Shown here: piece after piece, positions 18,489 through 26,318 of the stretch
Position numbering within the stretch: position 1 is the first letter of the stretch
Layout: every line of letters begins with the position of its first letter
Source of the DNA: Halorubellus litoreus
GTDB taxonomy: Archaea > Halobacteriota > Halobacteria > Halobacteriales > Natrialbaceae
Length of the DNA stretch: 64,000 nt
Direction: 5' to 3'
Assembly: GCF_037081675.1 (NCBI RefSeq)
Contig: NZ_JAZAQL010000002.1
Coordinates: forward strand, 1,054,001 to 1,118,000
Translations under genes and position numbers: made by a program
The notes under the pieces: generated by a model
Seen by the model: the letters and a program-made list of their open reading frames with translations, nothing else
Told to the model about the DNA's origin: nothing
Databases searched by the model: none

Positions 18489-18543
18489 TGCGCGGGACCG
18501 GATTTGAACCGGCGGACTCCTACGAGACAGCGTCCTAAGCGCG
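18489..18543 (-). pseudogene. 3' half of tRNA-Leu(TAG): provirus attachment site attL
   Basis: On the minus strand the sequence runs from the anticodon loop CTTAGGA (anticodon TAG) through the 3' anticodon stem CGCTG, a long type-II variable arm (TCTC-GTA-GGAG), the T-arm GCCGG-TTCAAAT-CCGGT and the acceptor strand CCCGCGC plus A73. The expected 5' half (GCGCGGG acceptor, D-arm, 5' anticodon stem) is absent: pairing fails from position 28 outward and no D-arm is found. This is what integration into the tRNA gene leaves at one end. The intact copy should be at the far end, outside the window. Confidence 0.75.
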
Positions 18544-18627
18544 CGGGAGCGCAAATCGGTGGCTTGAAGGCCTGTCGCGCCGGTTTGCGGCTTCTCTCGG
18601 GTGTCGTTTAAGTAGTACGGAAGCGAA

Positions 18628-18637
18628 GTATATAAAG
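18628..18637 (-). promoter_or_regulatory. TATA box facing the attL tRNA fragment
   Basis: The minus strand reads CTTTATATAC, a near-consensus haloarchaeal TATA box, with transcription expected from about 18605 leftward into the tRNA-Leu remnant. The plus strand reads GTATATAAAG at the same place, so either direction is possible. Confidence 0.4.
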
Positions 18638-18712
18638 AATCGGCCATACAGCGCGTACCGCTGTTTTGGTTTTGCCGGGAATATCACCGAGTTGCCGGCG
18701 TTATTTGCCTGT

Positions 18713-19048
18713 TTATTCGTCAGCACACTGGAACAACCGCGCCGCCTGCGGGAGCGTCACTATCTTATCACCCTTCTGAAACCACTCCGCATCAACCGGC
18801 AGGAGACACTCACACCGCGAACAGGACACACCAAGCGCGTTCTCTCGCGTGTGAAACTCCGAGGGCGGAGCGAGACACCACGGACACCCATGCTCGGGGT
18901 CAAGCGGTCGACCGCTGTAGCCCGGCGGTATCGGTGGCTCCGGGTTCCCTGGGTCGTGTGGGTGTCGGGGTCCGGGTTCCTGCGGGAAGGGTGGGTCACC
19001 GGCTTCTCGCGGATTCCCAGTGATGTCGTCCCACGTCAGTTGCGTCAT
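18713..19048 (-). CDS. Viral protein with zinc-ribbon cysteines
   Basis: 111 residues. The N-terminal half is proline-rich; the C-terminal half has CPWC and CSRCEC pairs spaced like a zinc ribbon. ATG overlaps the stop of the upstream gene (ATGA). It is the first viral gene next to attL; no family recognised. Confidence 0.6.
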   Translation of the reverse strand: MTQLTWDDITGNPREAGDPPFPQEPGPRHPHDPGNPEPPIPPGYSGRPLDPEHGCPWCLAPPSEFHTRENALGVSCSRCECLLPVDAEWFQKGDKIVTLPQAARLFQCADE

Positions 19049-19302
19049 TGGCGTGGGTCACCCGGCGCGAACACGAACTTGTGGTCGGTCCCGTTGTGTT
19101 CCGGTGGGTACAACCAGTAGACTTCTGACGCTGCGAGGTTCGCCAACGACGACACACTCGCGGCCTCGACCGTCCAGATGTTCTTGTACGCCGTCGTCTC
19201 CAAGTTCCGAGCGCACCGTATCTTCGCGCCTGGAATCAGGGGCTTCTCGTTGGCAATCGGTATGCGGTTCTCCTCTCCAAGTTTCACAATCTCGAATTTC
19301 AT
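19045..19302 (-). CDS. Small viral protein, unknown
   Basis: 85 residues from the ATG at 19302; a GTG at 19308 directly after the upstream stop is an alternative. AGGAG lies nine bases upstream of the ATG, one of the few Shine-Dalgarno-like sites here, and favours it. Contains VYWLYPPEHNGTDHKF near the end. No family recognised. Confidence 0.55.
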   Translation of the reverse strand: MKFEIVKLGEENRIPIANEKPLIPGAKIRCARNLETTAYKNIWTVEAASVSSLANLAASEVYWLYPPEHNGTDHKFVFAPGDPRQ

Positions 19303-19308
19303 TTTCAC

Positions 19309-19479
19309 TTACTCCTGTTCTGATAACCACTCTCGCGCCAGGGCGAGACTGACGTGCTTCGATAGCCGCGACTTACATGGATCGCACTTGTAGACGGCGA
19401 ACCCAATGCGAGTGTACTCCTGAAACTCCATGGACTTCGCGCACCGACCACAGGTTTCCTTAGGGGCCAATTCGCTCAT
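19309..19479 (-). CDS. Small zinc-ribbon viral protein
   Basis: 56 residues, starting MSELAPKETCGRC. CGRC near the start and CDPC about 20 residues later form a probable zinc site. The ATG is overlapped by the upstream stop (TGATG). No family recognised. Confidence 0.55.
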   Translation of the reverse strand: MSELAPKETCGRCAKSMEFQEYTRIGFAVYKCDPCKSRLSKHVSLALAREWLSEQE

Positions 19480-19646
19480 CAGTAATACTCCACGTAGTAA
19501 TCGCTCTCGGGGTTGAGCTGGTGCGGGCGTACCCAGTAGCCCATCGCCTCGAAGAACGCCTTCACTTCCGGCGTCGGTTCCCAGTAGAACGTCGCCGTAA
19601 CCTGCTGTCGTTCGTAGTCGAATACCTCCCAGTCAGTGCTTCCCAT
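19479..19646 (-). CDS. Small viral protein, unknown
   Basis: 55 residues, rich in aromatic residues (WEVFDYERQQ, GYWVRPHQL, DYYVEYY at the end). Chained by TAATG and TGATG overlaps to its neighbours, which is the main evidence that it is real. Confidence 0.5.
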   Translation of the reverse strand: MGSTDWEVFDYERQQVTATFYWEPTPEVKAFFEAMGYWVRPHQLNPESDYYVEYY

Positions 19647-19798
19647 TATTCTGATTCCTCCTGTTGTTGAAAGTCGATGTTACACTCGCAGAACGGACAG
19701 ACGAACAGGCCTATCGCGTTCTTCACATGGTAGAGGCCATGTTCCTCGCAATACTTCGCTCGTGTCTGCGGGGGCAGGTCGTCGACGTTGACGCTCAT
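19646..19798 (-). CDS. Small viral protein with CPFC motif
   Basis: 50 residues with YCEEHGLYH and CPFCEC, consistent with a small zinc-binding fold. The ATG overlaps the polymerase stop by four bases (ATGA), so it is translationally coupled to polB. Confidence 0.55.
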   Translation of the reverse strand: MSVNVDDLPPQTRAKYCEEHGLYHVKNAIGLFVCPFCECNIDFQQQEESE

Positions 19799-22371
19799 AG
19801 GAACGCCCCCAGGCCGGTCTGCGTCTGCCCGCGGATAGCCGCGTGAACGTCGATGTCGGCGGCGTCCAGAATATCCTCCATCGGGCTGATGATTGCCGCG
19901 CCGGTCATGCGCTGGACGTCAACGCGGACATCATCGGGAAGCTCGTGTGCCTCCTCGAACGCGAGAACGTCAACCTCCGTCCCGACCCCCTCATTGAACT
20001 TCGGCTGGAGGTACACCCGCTTGGGCTTACTCCCCTTGCCGAACTCGGTCCCGATGAGGTGGTTACTGAACCAGGCCGCCCGCGGGTGGGCGTCGGTCGG
20101 GTGGTTGTTCTCATGGTTCCAGCGGTAGCAGTCGTCACACGACGGCGTAGTGCAGTCCGGGTTAATCTCTTTCCCGAGGCCACCCGGAATCCCGATTATG
20201 TCAGCGTCAGCGGGGTCTGACGTAATCTTCGCCGCGGCCTCCTGAACCATCGTCCCGATCTTCGCCTGGTCGCCGCCGTGCCGAACGATGTTCCAGAGAA
20301 CGTCGTTAATCAACTCCTGGGTGAGCGGCGAGACGTCCGACCGCTGGTAGCCCGTGATCTTCTCCTTGTCGACGTCCTTGCCCTCGTCCCACGTAATCCG
20401 CATGGCGTACTTCTTCTTCTTGCCGTGCTGGAAGTACGTCACCGCGTAGGATTCAACCTGAATCTCCCAGCGGTTCATCTCCGGGGGGACACCGAAGGTC
20501 TTCCCGAACTCGGGGTACAGCTCGTCGTTGAGGTAGTCAGCGGCGGCCATGGCCGCGTCAAGCACCTGGTCCTTGAGCCACTCCTTCGGCCACGCGACGT
20601 AGTTCGAATCGGTGTCGCCGTATATCACTCGCCCGTCAGTTTCCTCGGAGATGTACCGGGCCGTTTCTTTGATGCAAGCGACCCCAGCACTGGTGATTGC
20701 GAGTGCGACGTCCCTGTCGTACAGGAAGAAGTGTCGCCATCCCAACACGCCGTAGAGCGAGTTAGTAACAGCCTTTGCCGCCGCGTATTTTACGGATAGA
20801 GCGTCTCTCTCCGCACCTGACGCCTTATCCTTCGCTTCGCCATAGCCTTCCTTGAGTCCAATCGCCTTGTCAACGAGGCCCGCGAAGATACCCGGCTTGT
20901 CCAGATTGAACCACGTCCCGTTCGGGGCGCGAGCGAGATTCATCCCGAGCATCGACCCAACCGCAGACGGGTCAGCGTCCTGCATCGCCTCAGGAACCTC
21001 GACCTTCGTCTCGGGACTCATGTTGAACATCGCCATCGTATTCGGGTACAGCGAAGCCAAGTCCATCCCCGTCACGTTCTTCGTGAGGCCCTTGAACGGC
21101 TCAAAGACGTGCGCGCCATCGTACTCGTCGACGTCCTCGTGGCGGGCGTCCGGGGCAACCAACCCACGCTCGAACAGCTCGCGCCGTGCGAACATCTCGA
21201 TCATCGTGTGGTTGTCCCGCGTCTCCCCCAGCGAGATACCGACCTCATGGCGGAGGGCCTGCTTGAAGTCGAAGACACCAGCCTTCCCGTCGATGCCCAC
21301 CGCGAGTTGCACGTCCATCACGTTGTAGCGGACGAACAGCTCCGGGTCGTCGCGGTACATCTCGTAGTAGCCCATCCCCGAGTGGTCGACCTTCTCATGA
21401 CCCAACTCAGCCTGAGCGACCGAGTTGAGCGAGTACGACGGAAGTTCGTTGAGTTGGGACTTCTTGTACGCATACAGCAAGTCGAAGCACTCCCGGCCCA
21501 GGATACGCGCCTCACCGGACTTCAGCAGGAACGACCGCCCGTTGCGGGCCAGCCGCCCCGAGTCCACGCCGATAGCGTCCATCCGCCCGACGAGCTGTGA
21601 CGCGTCGAAGTCGATGTTCCACGCCGTCAGAACGTCCGGGTCAACCTCCTGTATGTACTCCGCGAACCGCTTCAGCATCGACGCTTCGTCGCGCTCGAAC
21701 AGGAACCCGTCAACGTCACCGATGTCCAGGTCAAGGTCCGAGAGCTTCTCCGGTACGTCACACCCGAAGCGATCCTCAAAGGAGTCACCGTCCAGGTCGT
21801 AGAACGCAACCGTCTCGTCGGTGTAGTTGTCGTGTGCGACCAACCCGAGGATGTGTGCCTCCCCAGGTTCGGGGAAGTCACCGCGGTCGTCCGTCTCGAT
21901 GTCGAACGTCACGATACGCAGGTCAGCCGTGAAGTCCACCGCCGTTACTTCGTCGTAGAAGACGTCACGCGACGGTACCTGCATCCCCGTCTTGATACCC
22001 ATGTCAATCAGGAACCGGTTCGTGTAGGAGACGTCCGACTCGTACACGGTCCCCTCGGGGAACAGCGTCTTCAGTTCGCGAGCGGTCGACGGCCACGGCG
22101 TCTTGTAGTACACCTTATCGAGCGTGTCGCCGAACAGCGACTCCCCGACGCCGTGTTCAATCGCGTGAAGCTCCGAGTGCTGGGACGCCGTAACGCCGTG
22201 TCCTGGCTCAACGTAGAAGTACGGGTAGAACCCGCGGACCTTGATGTGTTCAGCGTAGTTGCCCTCGGTGCGGCCCCACACCTGCACAATCGGTTCGATG
22301 GGGTTTCCCGCTCGGTCGTACTCGCAATCCGGCTCCGTCTTGGTGATGTATAGTGTAATGTCGTCACTCAT
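19795..22371 (-). CDS. polB: Viral family B DNA polymerase
   Basis: 858 residues. Replicates the viral genome. The proofreading exonuclease shows ExoI FDIET (about residue 155), ExoII NIDFD and ExoIII YNVMD; the polymerase has motif A DLASLYPNTM (about 435), motif B KAVTNSLYGVLGW and motif C YGDTDSNYV (about 586), followed by the thumb-edge KKKKYAM. The order and length match archaeal/haloviral PolB, and no intein is visible. The leader before the ATG reads GACAACCAAACC with no Shine-Dalgarno sequence. Confidence 0.95.
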   Translation of the reverse strand: MSDDITLYITKTEPDCEYDRAGNPIEPIVQVWGRTEGNYAEHIKVRGFYPYFYVEPGHGVTASQHSELHAIEHGVGESLFGDTLDKVYYKTPWPSTARELKTLFPEGTVYESDVSYTNRFLIDMGIKTGMQVPSRDVFYDEVTAVDFTADLRIVTFDIETDDRGDFPEPGEAHILGLVAHDNYTDETVAFYDLDGDSFEDRFGCDVPEKLSDLDLDIGDVDGFLFERDEASMLKRFAEYIQEVDPDVLTAWNIDFDASQLVGRMDAIGVDSGRLARNGRSFLLKSGEARILGRECFDLLYAYKKSQLNELPSYSLNSVAQAELGHEKVDHSGMGYYEMYRDDPELFVRYNVMDVQLAVGIDGKAGVFDFKQALRHEVGISLGETRDNHTMIEMFARRELFERGLVAPDARHEDVDEYDGAHVFEPFKGLTKNVTGMDLASLYPNTMAMFNMSPETKVEVPEAMQDADPSAVGSMLGMNLARAPNGTWFNLDKPGIFAGLVDKAIGLKEGYGEAKDKASGAERDALSVKYAAAKAVTNSLYGVLGWRHFFLYDRDVALAITSAGVACIKETARYISEETDGRVIYGDTDSNYVAWPKEWLKDQVLDAAMAAADYLNDELYPEFGKTFGVPPEMNRWEIQVESYAVTYFQHGKKKKYAMRITWDEGKDVDKEKITGYQRSDVSPLTQELINDVLWNIVRHGGDQAKIGTMVQEAAAKITSDPADADIIGIPGGLGKEINPDCTTPSCDDCYRWNHENNHPTDAHPRAAWFSNHLIGTEFGKGSKPKRVYLQPKFNEGVGTEVDVLAFEEAHELPDDVRVDVQRMTGAAIISPMEDILDAADIDVHAAIRGQTQTGLGAFL

Positions 22372-22400
22372 GGTTTGGTTGTCAGCCCCACTGGGGCGGG

Positions 22401-23327
22401 TTAGTTCAGCCAGCGGTCGCCGTACCCTGGCTGGGTCGTCGGTTCCTCTCGCTCGCGGTCGGGTGCATCATCGAACGTCGGTCCCGGTCCACCACGGCAC
22501 CCCCACCGACTCGAACAGATACGGTAGAAGTCGCACTCGTTGTCCTTGCCGGGCTTCCACTTGCACAACGGCTGTTCCTCGATGGGGAAGTCCGCCATCT
22601 TCCGACTCCCAATCATCATCTCCACGGCGGCATTGATGACCTCGCGCCGGGCGTCGTCCAACGGCGCGACAATGAAGTCGTCGTTCATCGGGTAGTAGCC
22701 CGCGACCGCCGCGATCTCCAGCTCGTCTTCGAACAGGCACGCGTAGAACTCGCCCTCAAGGAAGATGCCTTCCTCGCGGTACTTCGGGTCGGGCGTCTTC
22801 CCGGTCTTGTAGTCGAGGATAACGTACCCCTCGTCGCGGTCAACATCGGGAACCGACGCCGCGTGAAGGACCGCATCCGCGTATCCCATCCATGGCGGGG
22901 AGTCCGCGACCGGCGGTTCGTCCAGCCAGCCCTCGGCCTCAACCTCCTGGGGGAGCCACAGTCGCGCGGGGTTCTCCGAGTGCTTGCAGGCTTCGTGCCA
23001 GCGGCGTTCCTCGAACCTGATGAAGTTCACCACGAACGGGTCAACCCAATCCAGCCACAACCCCACCTCGTCGTAGGGCAGGTATTGCTCCAGGTAGCTC
23101 GCGTCGAACGTCCCAGCGTCAATCGCGGCTTCGGCGTTCTCGTGGAACAACTCGTAGGTCTTGTGCAGACGGGTCCCGCGCTTCGTGTAGAACGTGTCGC
23201 CGGTTCGGTACCCGAAGATGTACTGGAACCAGAACTTCCGGGGGCAGGTCTTCCAGGTCTTGACTCGCGACTTGGAGATGTGCGGGAGCTGTTCGTCGCT
23301 GTTCTCGATCTCGTCAACGAATCCCAT
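22401..23327 (-). CDS. PD-(D/E)XK nuclease, Cas4/RecB-like
   Basis: 308 residues. WKTCPRKFWFQY near the start, GYADAVL, then VILDYKTGK carry the PD-(D/E)XK acidic and lysine residues. A first cysteine (TCPRK) and a C-terminal cluster (CKWKPGKDNECDFYRICSSRWGC) resemble the iron-sulfur ligands of Cas4/AddB-type nucleases. It probably processes viral DNA ends during replication or recombination. Starts with a TAATG overlap with the upstream stop. Confidence 0.8.
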   Translation of the reverse strand: MGFVDEIENSDEQLPHISKSRVKTWKTCPRKFWFQYIFGYRTGDTFYTKRGTRLHKTYELFHENAEAAIDAGTFDASYLEQYLPYDEVGLWLDWVDPFVVNFIRFEERRWHEACKHSENPARLWLPQEVEAEGWLDEPPVADSPPWMGYADAVLHAASVPDVDRDEGYVILDYKTGKTPDPKYREEGIFLEGEFYACLFEDELEIAAVAGYYPMNDDFIVAPLDDARREVINAAVEMMIGSRKMADFPIEEQPLCKWKPGKDNECDFYRICSSRWGCRGGPGPTFDDAPDREREEPTTQPGYGDRWLN

Positions 23328-23512
23328 TAGTCGTTCACCAACCGCTCCAATTCCGCTACGTGGTCCGTGATCTCCATGGCGAACACCTGGTCGCCGCGCC
23401 GCGAGAACTCGATGACCGTCCGCTCTTGCTCTTGGGCGAGCATCAGCAGGTCAATCACCTGGTCGCGGGGCGAGAACTTCGCGGGTTCCCGCGGTTGTTC
23501 ACCGGGTGGCAT
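23327..23512 (-). CDS. Small viral protein, unknown
   Basis: 61 residues, with a Pro-rich start (PPGEQPREPAKF) and an amphipathic helical C-terminus. Its stop and start overlap neighbouring genes (TAATG, and 14 bases with the upstream gene). No family recognised. Confidence 0.5.
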   Translation of the reverse strand: MPPGEQPREPAKFSPRDQVIDLLMLAQEQERTVIEFSRRGDQVFAMEITDHVAELERLVND

Positions 23513-23690
23513 AGTACCCCTCGTGTAAGTACGTCGCCCGCTGGAAGTCCGTGTCTTCGTCGTGGTTCACCACCCGGAGCGCCTGGTCGTTGGCGTCAAT
23601 CATAGCGTCCAGGCGTTCTTCGATGTCGGCGAGCTGGGCGTCCAGGCGGACCAAACGCTCAAGTTCATCATCGGGAAGCTCGTGGCACAT
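23499..23690 (-). CDS. Small helical viral protein, unknown
   Basis: 63 residues, predicted all-helical with heptad-like leucines (LERLVRLDAQLADIEERLDAM). Its ATG overlaps the stop of the upstream DUF6378 gene. Probably an oligomerising accessory protein. Confidence 0.5.
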   Translation of the reverse strand: MCHELPDDELERLVRLDAQLADIEERLDAMIDANDQALRVVNHDEDTDFQRATYLHEGYYATR

Positions 23691-24109
23691 CAGTCCACAA
23701 TCTCCTCGGCGTTCTGGTTCTCGTAGACCGCGCCCTCCTGTCGGTAGTTCCGTAGCGCGTCAAGGGACTCGTCGCCGTCGTCCATGTAGCCCGGAACGTA
23801 GAGGGCCGCAATCGCCGCGTACCCAATGGTATCCCGGTAGTGGTCCAGGTCCATCCCCCCGACGTGCTTGCGGGAGAGCTTCAGGAGAATCATCAGGTCC
23901 GCCACCTCGTGACCCTCCAGGGGGCGAGCCAGGAGGTTGTGGGCCGTCGAGTCTCCCTCCTGTCCGACCCCGAGATACGCCGACCACAGGTCTGCTATGT
24001 GGTCGTGGTTGTCAACGGGGTCGCCGTGGGTGCCGTTGCGCTCGCCGATAACTTCGCCGATCTCCTTGGGGAGCTGTGCCGCTTTCTCTGCGTTGGTGAT
24101 TTCAGTCAT
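23690..24109 (-). CDS. DUF6378-type phage protein
   Basis: 139 residues. The segments HGDPVDNHDHIADLWSAYLG, EVADLMILLKLSRK and DTIGYAAIAALY match the pattern of DUF6378 proteins common in tailed phages. Biochemical role unknown. Its stop overlaps the next small gene and its ATG overlaps the previous one (ATGA). Confidence 0.7.
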   Translation of the reverse strand: MTEITNAEKAAQLPKEIGEVIGERNGTHGDPVDNHDHIADLWSAYLGVGQEGDSTAHNLLARPLEGHEVADLMILLKLSRKHVGGMDLDHYRDTIGYAAIAALYVPGYMDDGDESLDALRNYRQEGAVYENQNAEEIVD

Positions 24110-24471
24110 ATGTATTGTCGCTTGATTCGCCTGATGTCGCCCCCGGCGAACGGGGCTTTCACGGGTGTCACGGTGTCGTCGTAGAAGGCCAGGATTCGAC
24201 CGTCGTGGAGTCGCATGACCTTCCCGATGTGTTCCTCTTTGCGGGTTTCACCACCAGTGGTGACCCACACCTTCAGGCACCCGGTTGCCTGTACGATGGT
24301 GCCAGCGTGACCGTGCTGGACACCACCCATGTCGATACGTTGCAGGGACCCATCGGGAAGGACGAGTAACTCCGCGAAGTCGTCCTGTCCGAAGGTAACG
24401 AACTCGCCGCTGGGGTCCCGAATCGTTACTTTGTATGCCGCTTGCGCGGCTTGAAATGCTTCAGCGAACAT
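24106..24471 (-). CDS. Viral protein, unknown
   Basis: 121 residues, beta-rich (FVTFGQDDFAELLVLPDG, CLKVWVTTGGETRKE, GRILAFYDD). No motif recognised. ATGA overlap with the DUF6378 gene downstream. Confidence 0.55.
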   Translation of the reverse strand: MFAEAFQAAQAAYKVTIRDPSGEFVTFGQDDFAELLVLPDGSLQRIDMGGVQHGHAGTIVQATGCLKVWVTTGGETRKEEHIGKVMRLHDGRILAFYDDTVTPVKAPFAGGDIRRIKRQYI

Positions 24472-24535
24472 GATTGGTAGGGTGGCCGCCCGGCTGGGCG
24501 TTTCATGAATTTTCAGACTACCACCGAGTTGCGTG

Positions 24536-24871
24536 CTACGTCAACAGAGCGTCTATGTCGTCGTCGAGCGTCTCGCTGAACGAGTTGACGGCCTTGTCAT
24601 CGACGTAGACGTGTGCGCCGCCCTTCTGCATCTTCAGGCCATTGAACGGGACCTCCCACATCGTGAGAAGCCCGGCAACGTGGCTCGCGTGACTCCAGGG
24701 CCGCGCGGTCCAGATGATGATGTCGTGTTGGCCCTTCTCCTTGAGGGCGCGGACACGCTCGATCATCTCCCAGTTGGGTTCCTCGCCGCCCGTCTTGTAC
24801 GGGTTCGGTGAGCCAGCCGTGAGCGTCATGTCGAAGTCGACCGCGACCGTCCAGGTTCGCTTGTCGGTCAT
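24536..24871 (-). CDS. HAD-like phosphatase/nucleotidase
   Basis: 111 residues. HAD motif I is VAVDFDMTLT (DxDxT), motif II is IIWTARPW and the C-terminal acidic motif is HVYVDDKAV. The size and pattern match short phage HAD proteins thought to be nucleotidases or polynucleotide 3'-phosphatases. Substrate not determinable. Confidence 0.75.
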   Translation of the reverse strand: MTDKRTWTVAVDFDMTLTAGSPNPYKTGGEEPNWEMIERVRALKEKGQHDIIIWTARPWSHASHVAGLLTMWEVPFNGLKMQKGGAHVYVDDKAVNSFSETLDDDIDALLT

Positions 24872-25047
24872 CGTTCCTCAACGGCCACCGGTTCGCACGT
24901 CAAGCGCGCGGTCCCATCAGGGCCGTCGAAGACGAGTTGGAGGCCGTCCCAGGCGTCGTAGCGGTCGATGGTGTAGCGGTCGGGGTCGAACGTCACCTCG
25001 ACGAAGACGCCCTCTCCGAGTCGAACGTAGCGGTGTTCACTCGGCAT
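24868..25047 (-). CDS. Small viral protein, unknown
   Basis: 59 residues from the ATG at 25047, beta-rich (RYVRLGEGVFVEVTF). The stop overlaps the HAD gene start (ATGA); the start overlaps the upstream gene by 11 bases. A longer version from 25083 is less likely. Confidence 0.5.
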   Translation of the reverse strand: MPSEHRYVRLGEGVFVEVTFDPDRYTIDRYDAWDGLQLVFDGPDGTARLTCEPVAVEER

Positions 25048-25327
25048 CGTCTTCCTCCGGGTGTTGCCAGCATCGGTCACCAACGTCGTCGACCTCGCGC
25101 GTACACCGGGAACCGTCGCCCTTCATCCCGATGCAGTAGTGGGTGTCCTCCGCCTTCCCGTCGTCTTCCACGGGGTCGGCCAGCACTGCCTGATCCACGT
25201 CCACCCGCAACAACACAGTCATACGACTCTGGTTGTGGTTGGTGTGGAGAACCGCCAGGACTTCGCCGGGAACCTCGAACGGCTCCGTGCCGTCGTAGGT
25301 GATAGTCTCAACGCGGACGAGGCTCAT
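25037..25327 (-). CDS. Small viral protein with C-terminal Cys/His cluster
   Basis: 96 residues. The first half is beta-rich (VLAVLHTNHNQSRMTVLLRV); the second half has CIGMKGDGSRC, then CWQH, a likely zinc site resembling the C-x10-C-x9-C-x2-H pattern seen in some phage proteins. No named family. Confidence 0.55.
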   Translation of the reverse strand: MSLVRVETITYDGTEPFEVPGEVLAVLHTNHNQSRMTVLLRVDVDQAVLADPVEDDGKAEDTHYCIGMKGDGSRCTREVDDVGDRCWQHPEEDDAE

Positions 25328-25614
25328 GCGTCCACCTCCTCTCGGAGTGCGGCGTCACCGTGTTCGACGCGCTCGTAGACGAGTGACGCCAGGTCGCGCG
25401 TGTCCATGATAAGGCCGTACTGTTCGTTGAGTAGTTCCGCTTCGGTCGTCTCGTCTTCAACCGCCAAACGAGTCGCGGATACTGCATCGAGGTTGTGGTT
25501 CAGTCGGTCCACGATGTTCGCCGCGTCTTGTTTGAGTTCGGTCAACAGCTCGTGCGTCTGTCGGACGTCCGCTCGGAGGTCCGCAAGTTCAGTGAGAGTT
25601 AGGTCTTCAGTCAT
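25324..25614 (-). CDS. Helical viral protein, unknown
   Basis: 96 residues, nearly all helix, with heptads (LADLRADVRQTHELLTELK), likely a coiled coil. Its ATG immediately follows a CTAAGACAATCC-type viral motif. Confidence 0.55.
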   Translation of the reverse strand: MTEDLTLTELADLRADVRQTHELLTELKQDAANIVDRLNHNLDAVSATRLAVEDETTEAELLNEQYGLIMDTRDLASLVYERVEHGDAALREEVDA

Positions 25615-25636
25615 AGTTGTGTAAGGATTGTCTTAG
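25615..25636 (-). promoter_or_regulatory. Viral TAAGACAAnCC motif abutting the start at 25614
   Basis: Minus strand: CTAAGACAATCCTTACACAA then CT-ATG. Member of the virus-wide family; there is no TATA box in the usual place, so the motif itself may be the promoter or a leader signal. Confidence 0.55.
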
Positions 25637-25637
25637 G

Positions 25638-25949
25638 TCAGCAGTATCGGCCAGCGGACGACCGGGAGTAATCCAGGGGCCGCCCCTGGGGTTCGGCGAT
25701 GCCACCACAGTCGTTGAGACAGGCTTGCATGGCGCGGTGGTCGTAGCGGGTATCACCGCCACACTCGGGGCACTTCGACGTGTAGAACGTGACCTTCTTG
25801 TGGATGTGCTTCTCGTGCCAGCGCCCATCGGACGTCGTGTATGCGACGAAGACGGGTTGCCCGCTGTCGAAGTAGAGTTCGTCAGGGTGGGCGTTTTCGA
25901 GAGCGTAGTGATCGCACCGCTTGCCGACTTTAGAGTGGTTCGTTGCCAT
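25638..25949 (-). CDS. Viral zinc-ribbon protein
   Basis: 103 residues. KCPECGGDTRYDHRAMQACLNDCG carries two cysteine pairs of a zinc ribbon after a beta-rich N-terminus. No family recognised. Preceded by its own TAAGACAACCC motif. Confidence 0.6.
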   Translation of the reverse strand: MATNHSKVGKRCDHYALENAHPDELYFDSGQPVFVAYTTSDGRWHEKHIHKKVTFYTSKCPECGGDTRYDHRAMQACLNDCGGIAEPQGRPLDYSRSSAGRYC

Positions 25950-25975
25950 TAGAGTTTGTGTAAGGGTTGTCTTAG
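25950..25975 (-). promoter_or_regulatory. Viral TAAGACAACCC motif before the gene at 25949
   Basis: Minus strand: CTAAGACAACCCTTACACAA, then six bases to the ATG. Nearly the same as the site at 25615-25636. Confidence 0.55.
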
Positions 25976-25997
25976 CTATGCAGACTATGCAGGTCGT

Positions 25998-26252
25998 TTA
26001 GAGTTCTTCCAAATCCAGGTCTTTCAGCACGCTTCGCGGCGCTCCGAGACGGTCAACCGCGACCAGGAGCTTGTTCCAGGCGCACTCCCGGTCGGGAGCC
26101 GCGACGTGGATACCAACGGGCACACACCCGTTTCCGGTGTCAAGATTGACCTGATAGGCCGTGACATCAAGTTGGTCAACAACGTCTGATAACCGAACTG
26201 GTTCTGCATCTACCTCAAGTGTGTTGGAGGACACATCTATAGGATTCGTCAT
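25998..26252 (-). CDS. Small viral protein, unknown
   Basis: 84 residues; middle part YQVNLDTGNGCVPVGIHV. An AT-rich box (ATATATACTAAG) sits immediately before the ATG. No family recognised. Confidence 0.5.
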   Translation of the reverse strand: MTNPIDVSSNTLEVDAEPVRLSDVVDQLDVTAYQVNLDTGNGCVPVGIHVAAPDRECAWNKLLVAVDRLGAPRSVLKDLDLEEL

Positions 26253-26318
26253 ACTTAGTATATATCTGTATGGGTGCTTGTTAGCTGTCTGTAGCGGCGC
26301 TTGCTTGCGATTAGCGTG

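Noticed and set aside
19795..22371. Intein in the polymerase.
   Set aside because: Motifs A, B and C are contiguous and the length is normal for the family.
22401..23327. True Cas4 of a CRISPR system.
   Set aside because: No other cas genes or array; viral PD-(D/E)XK nucleases of this type are common.
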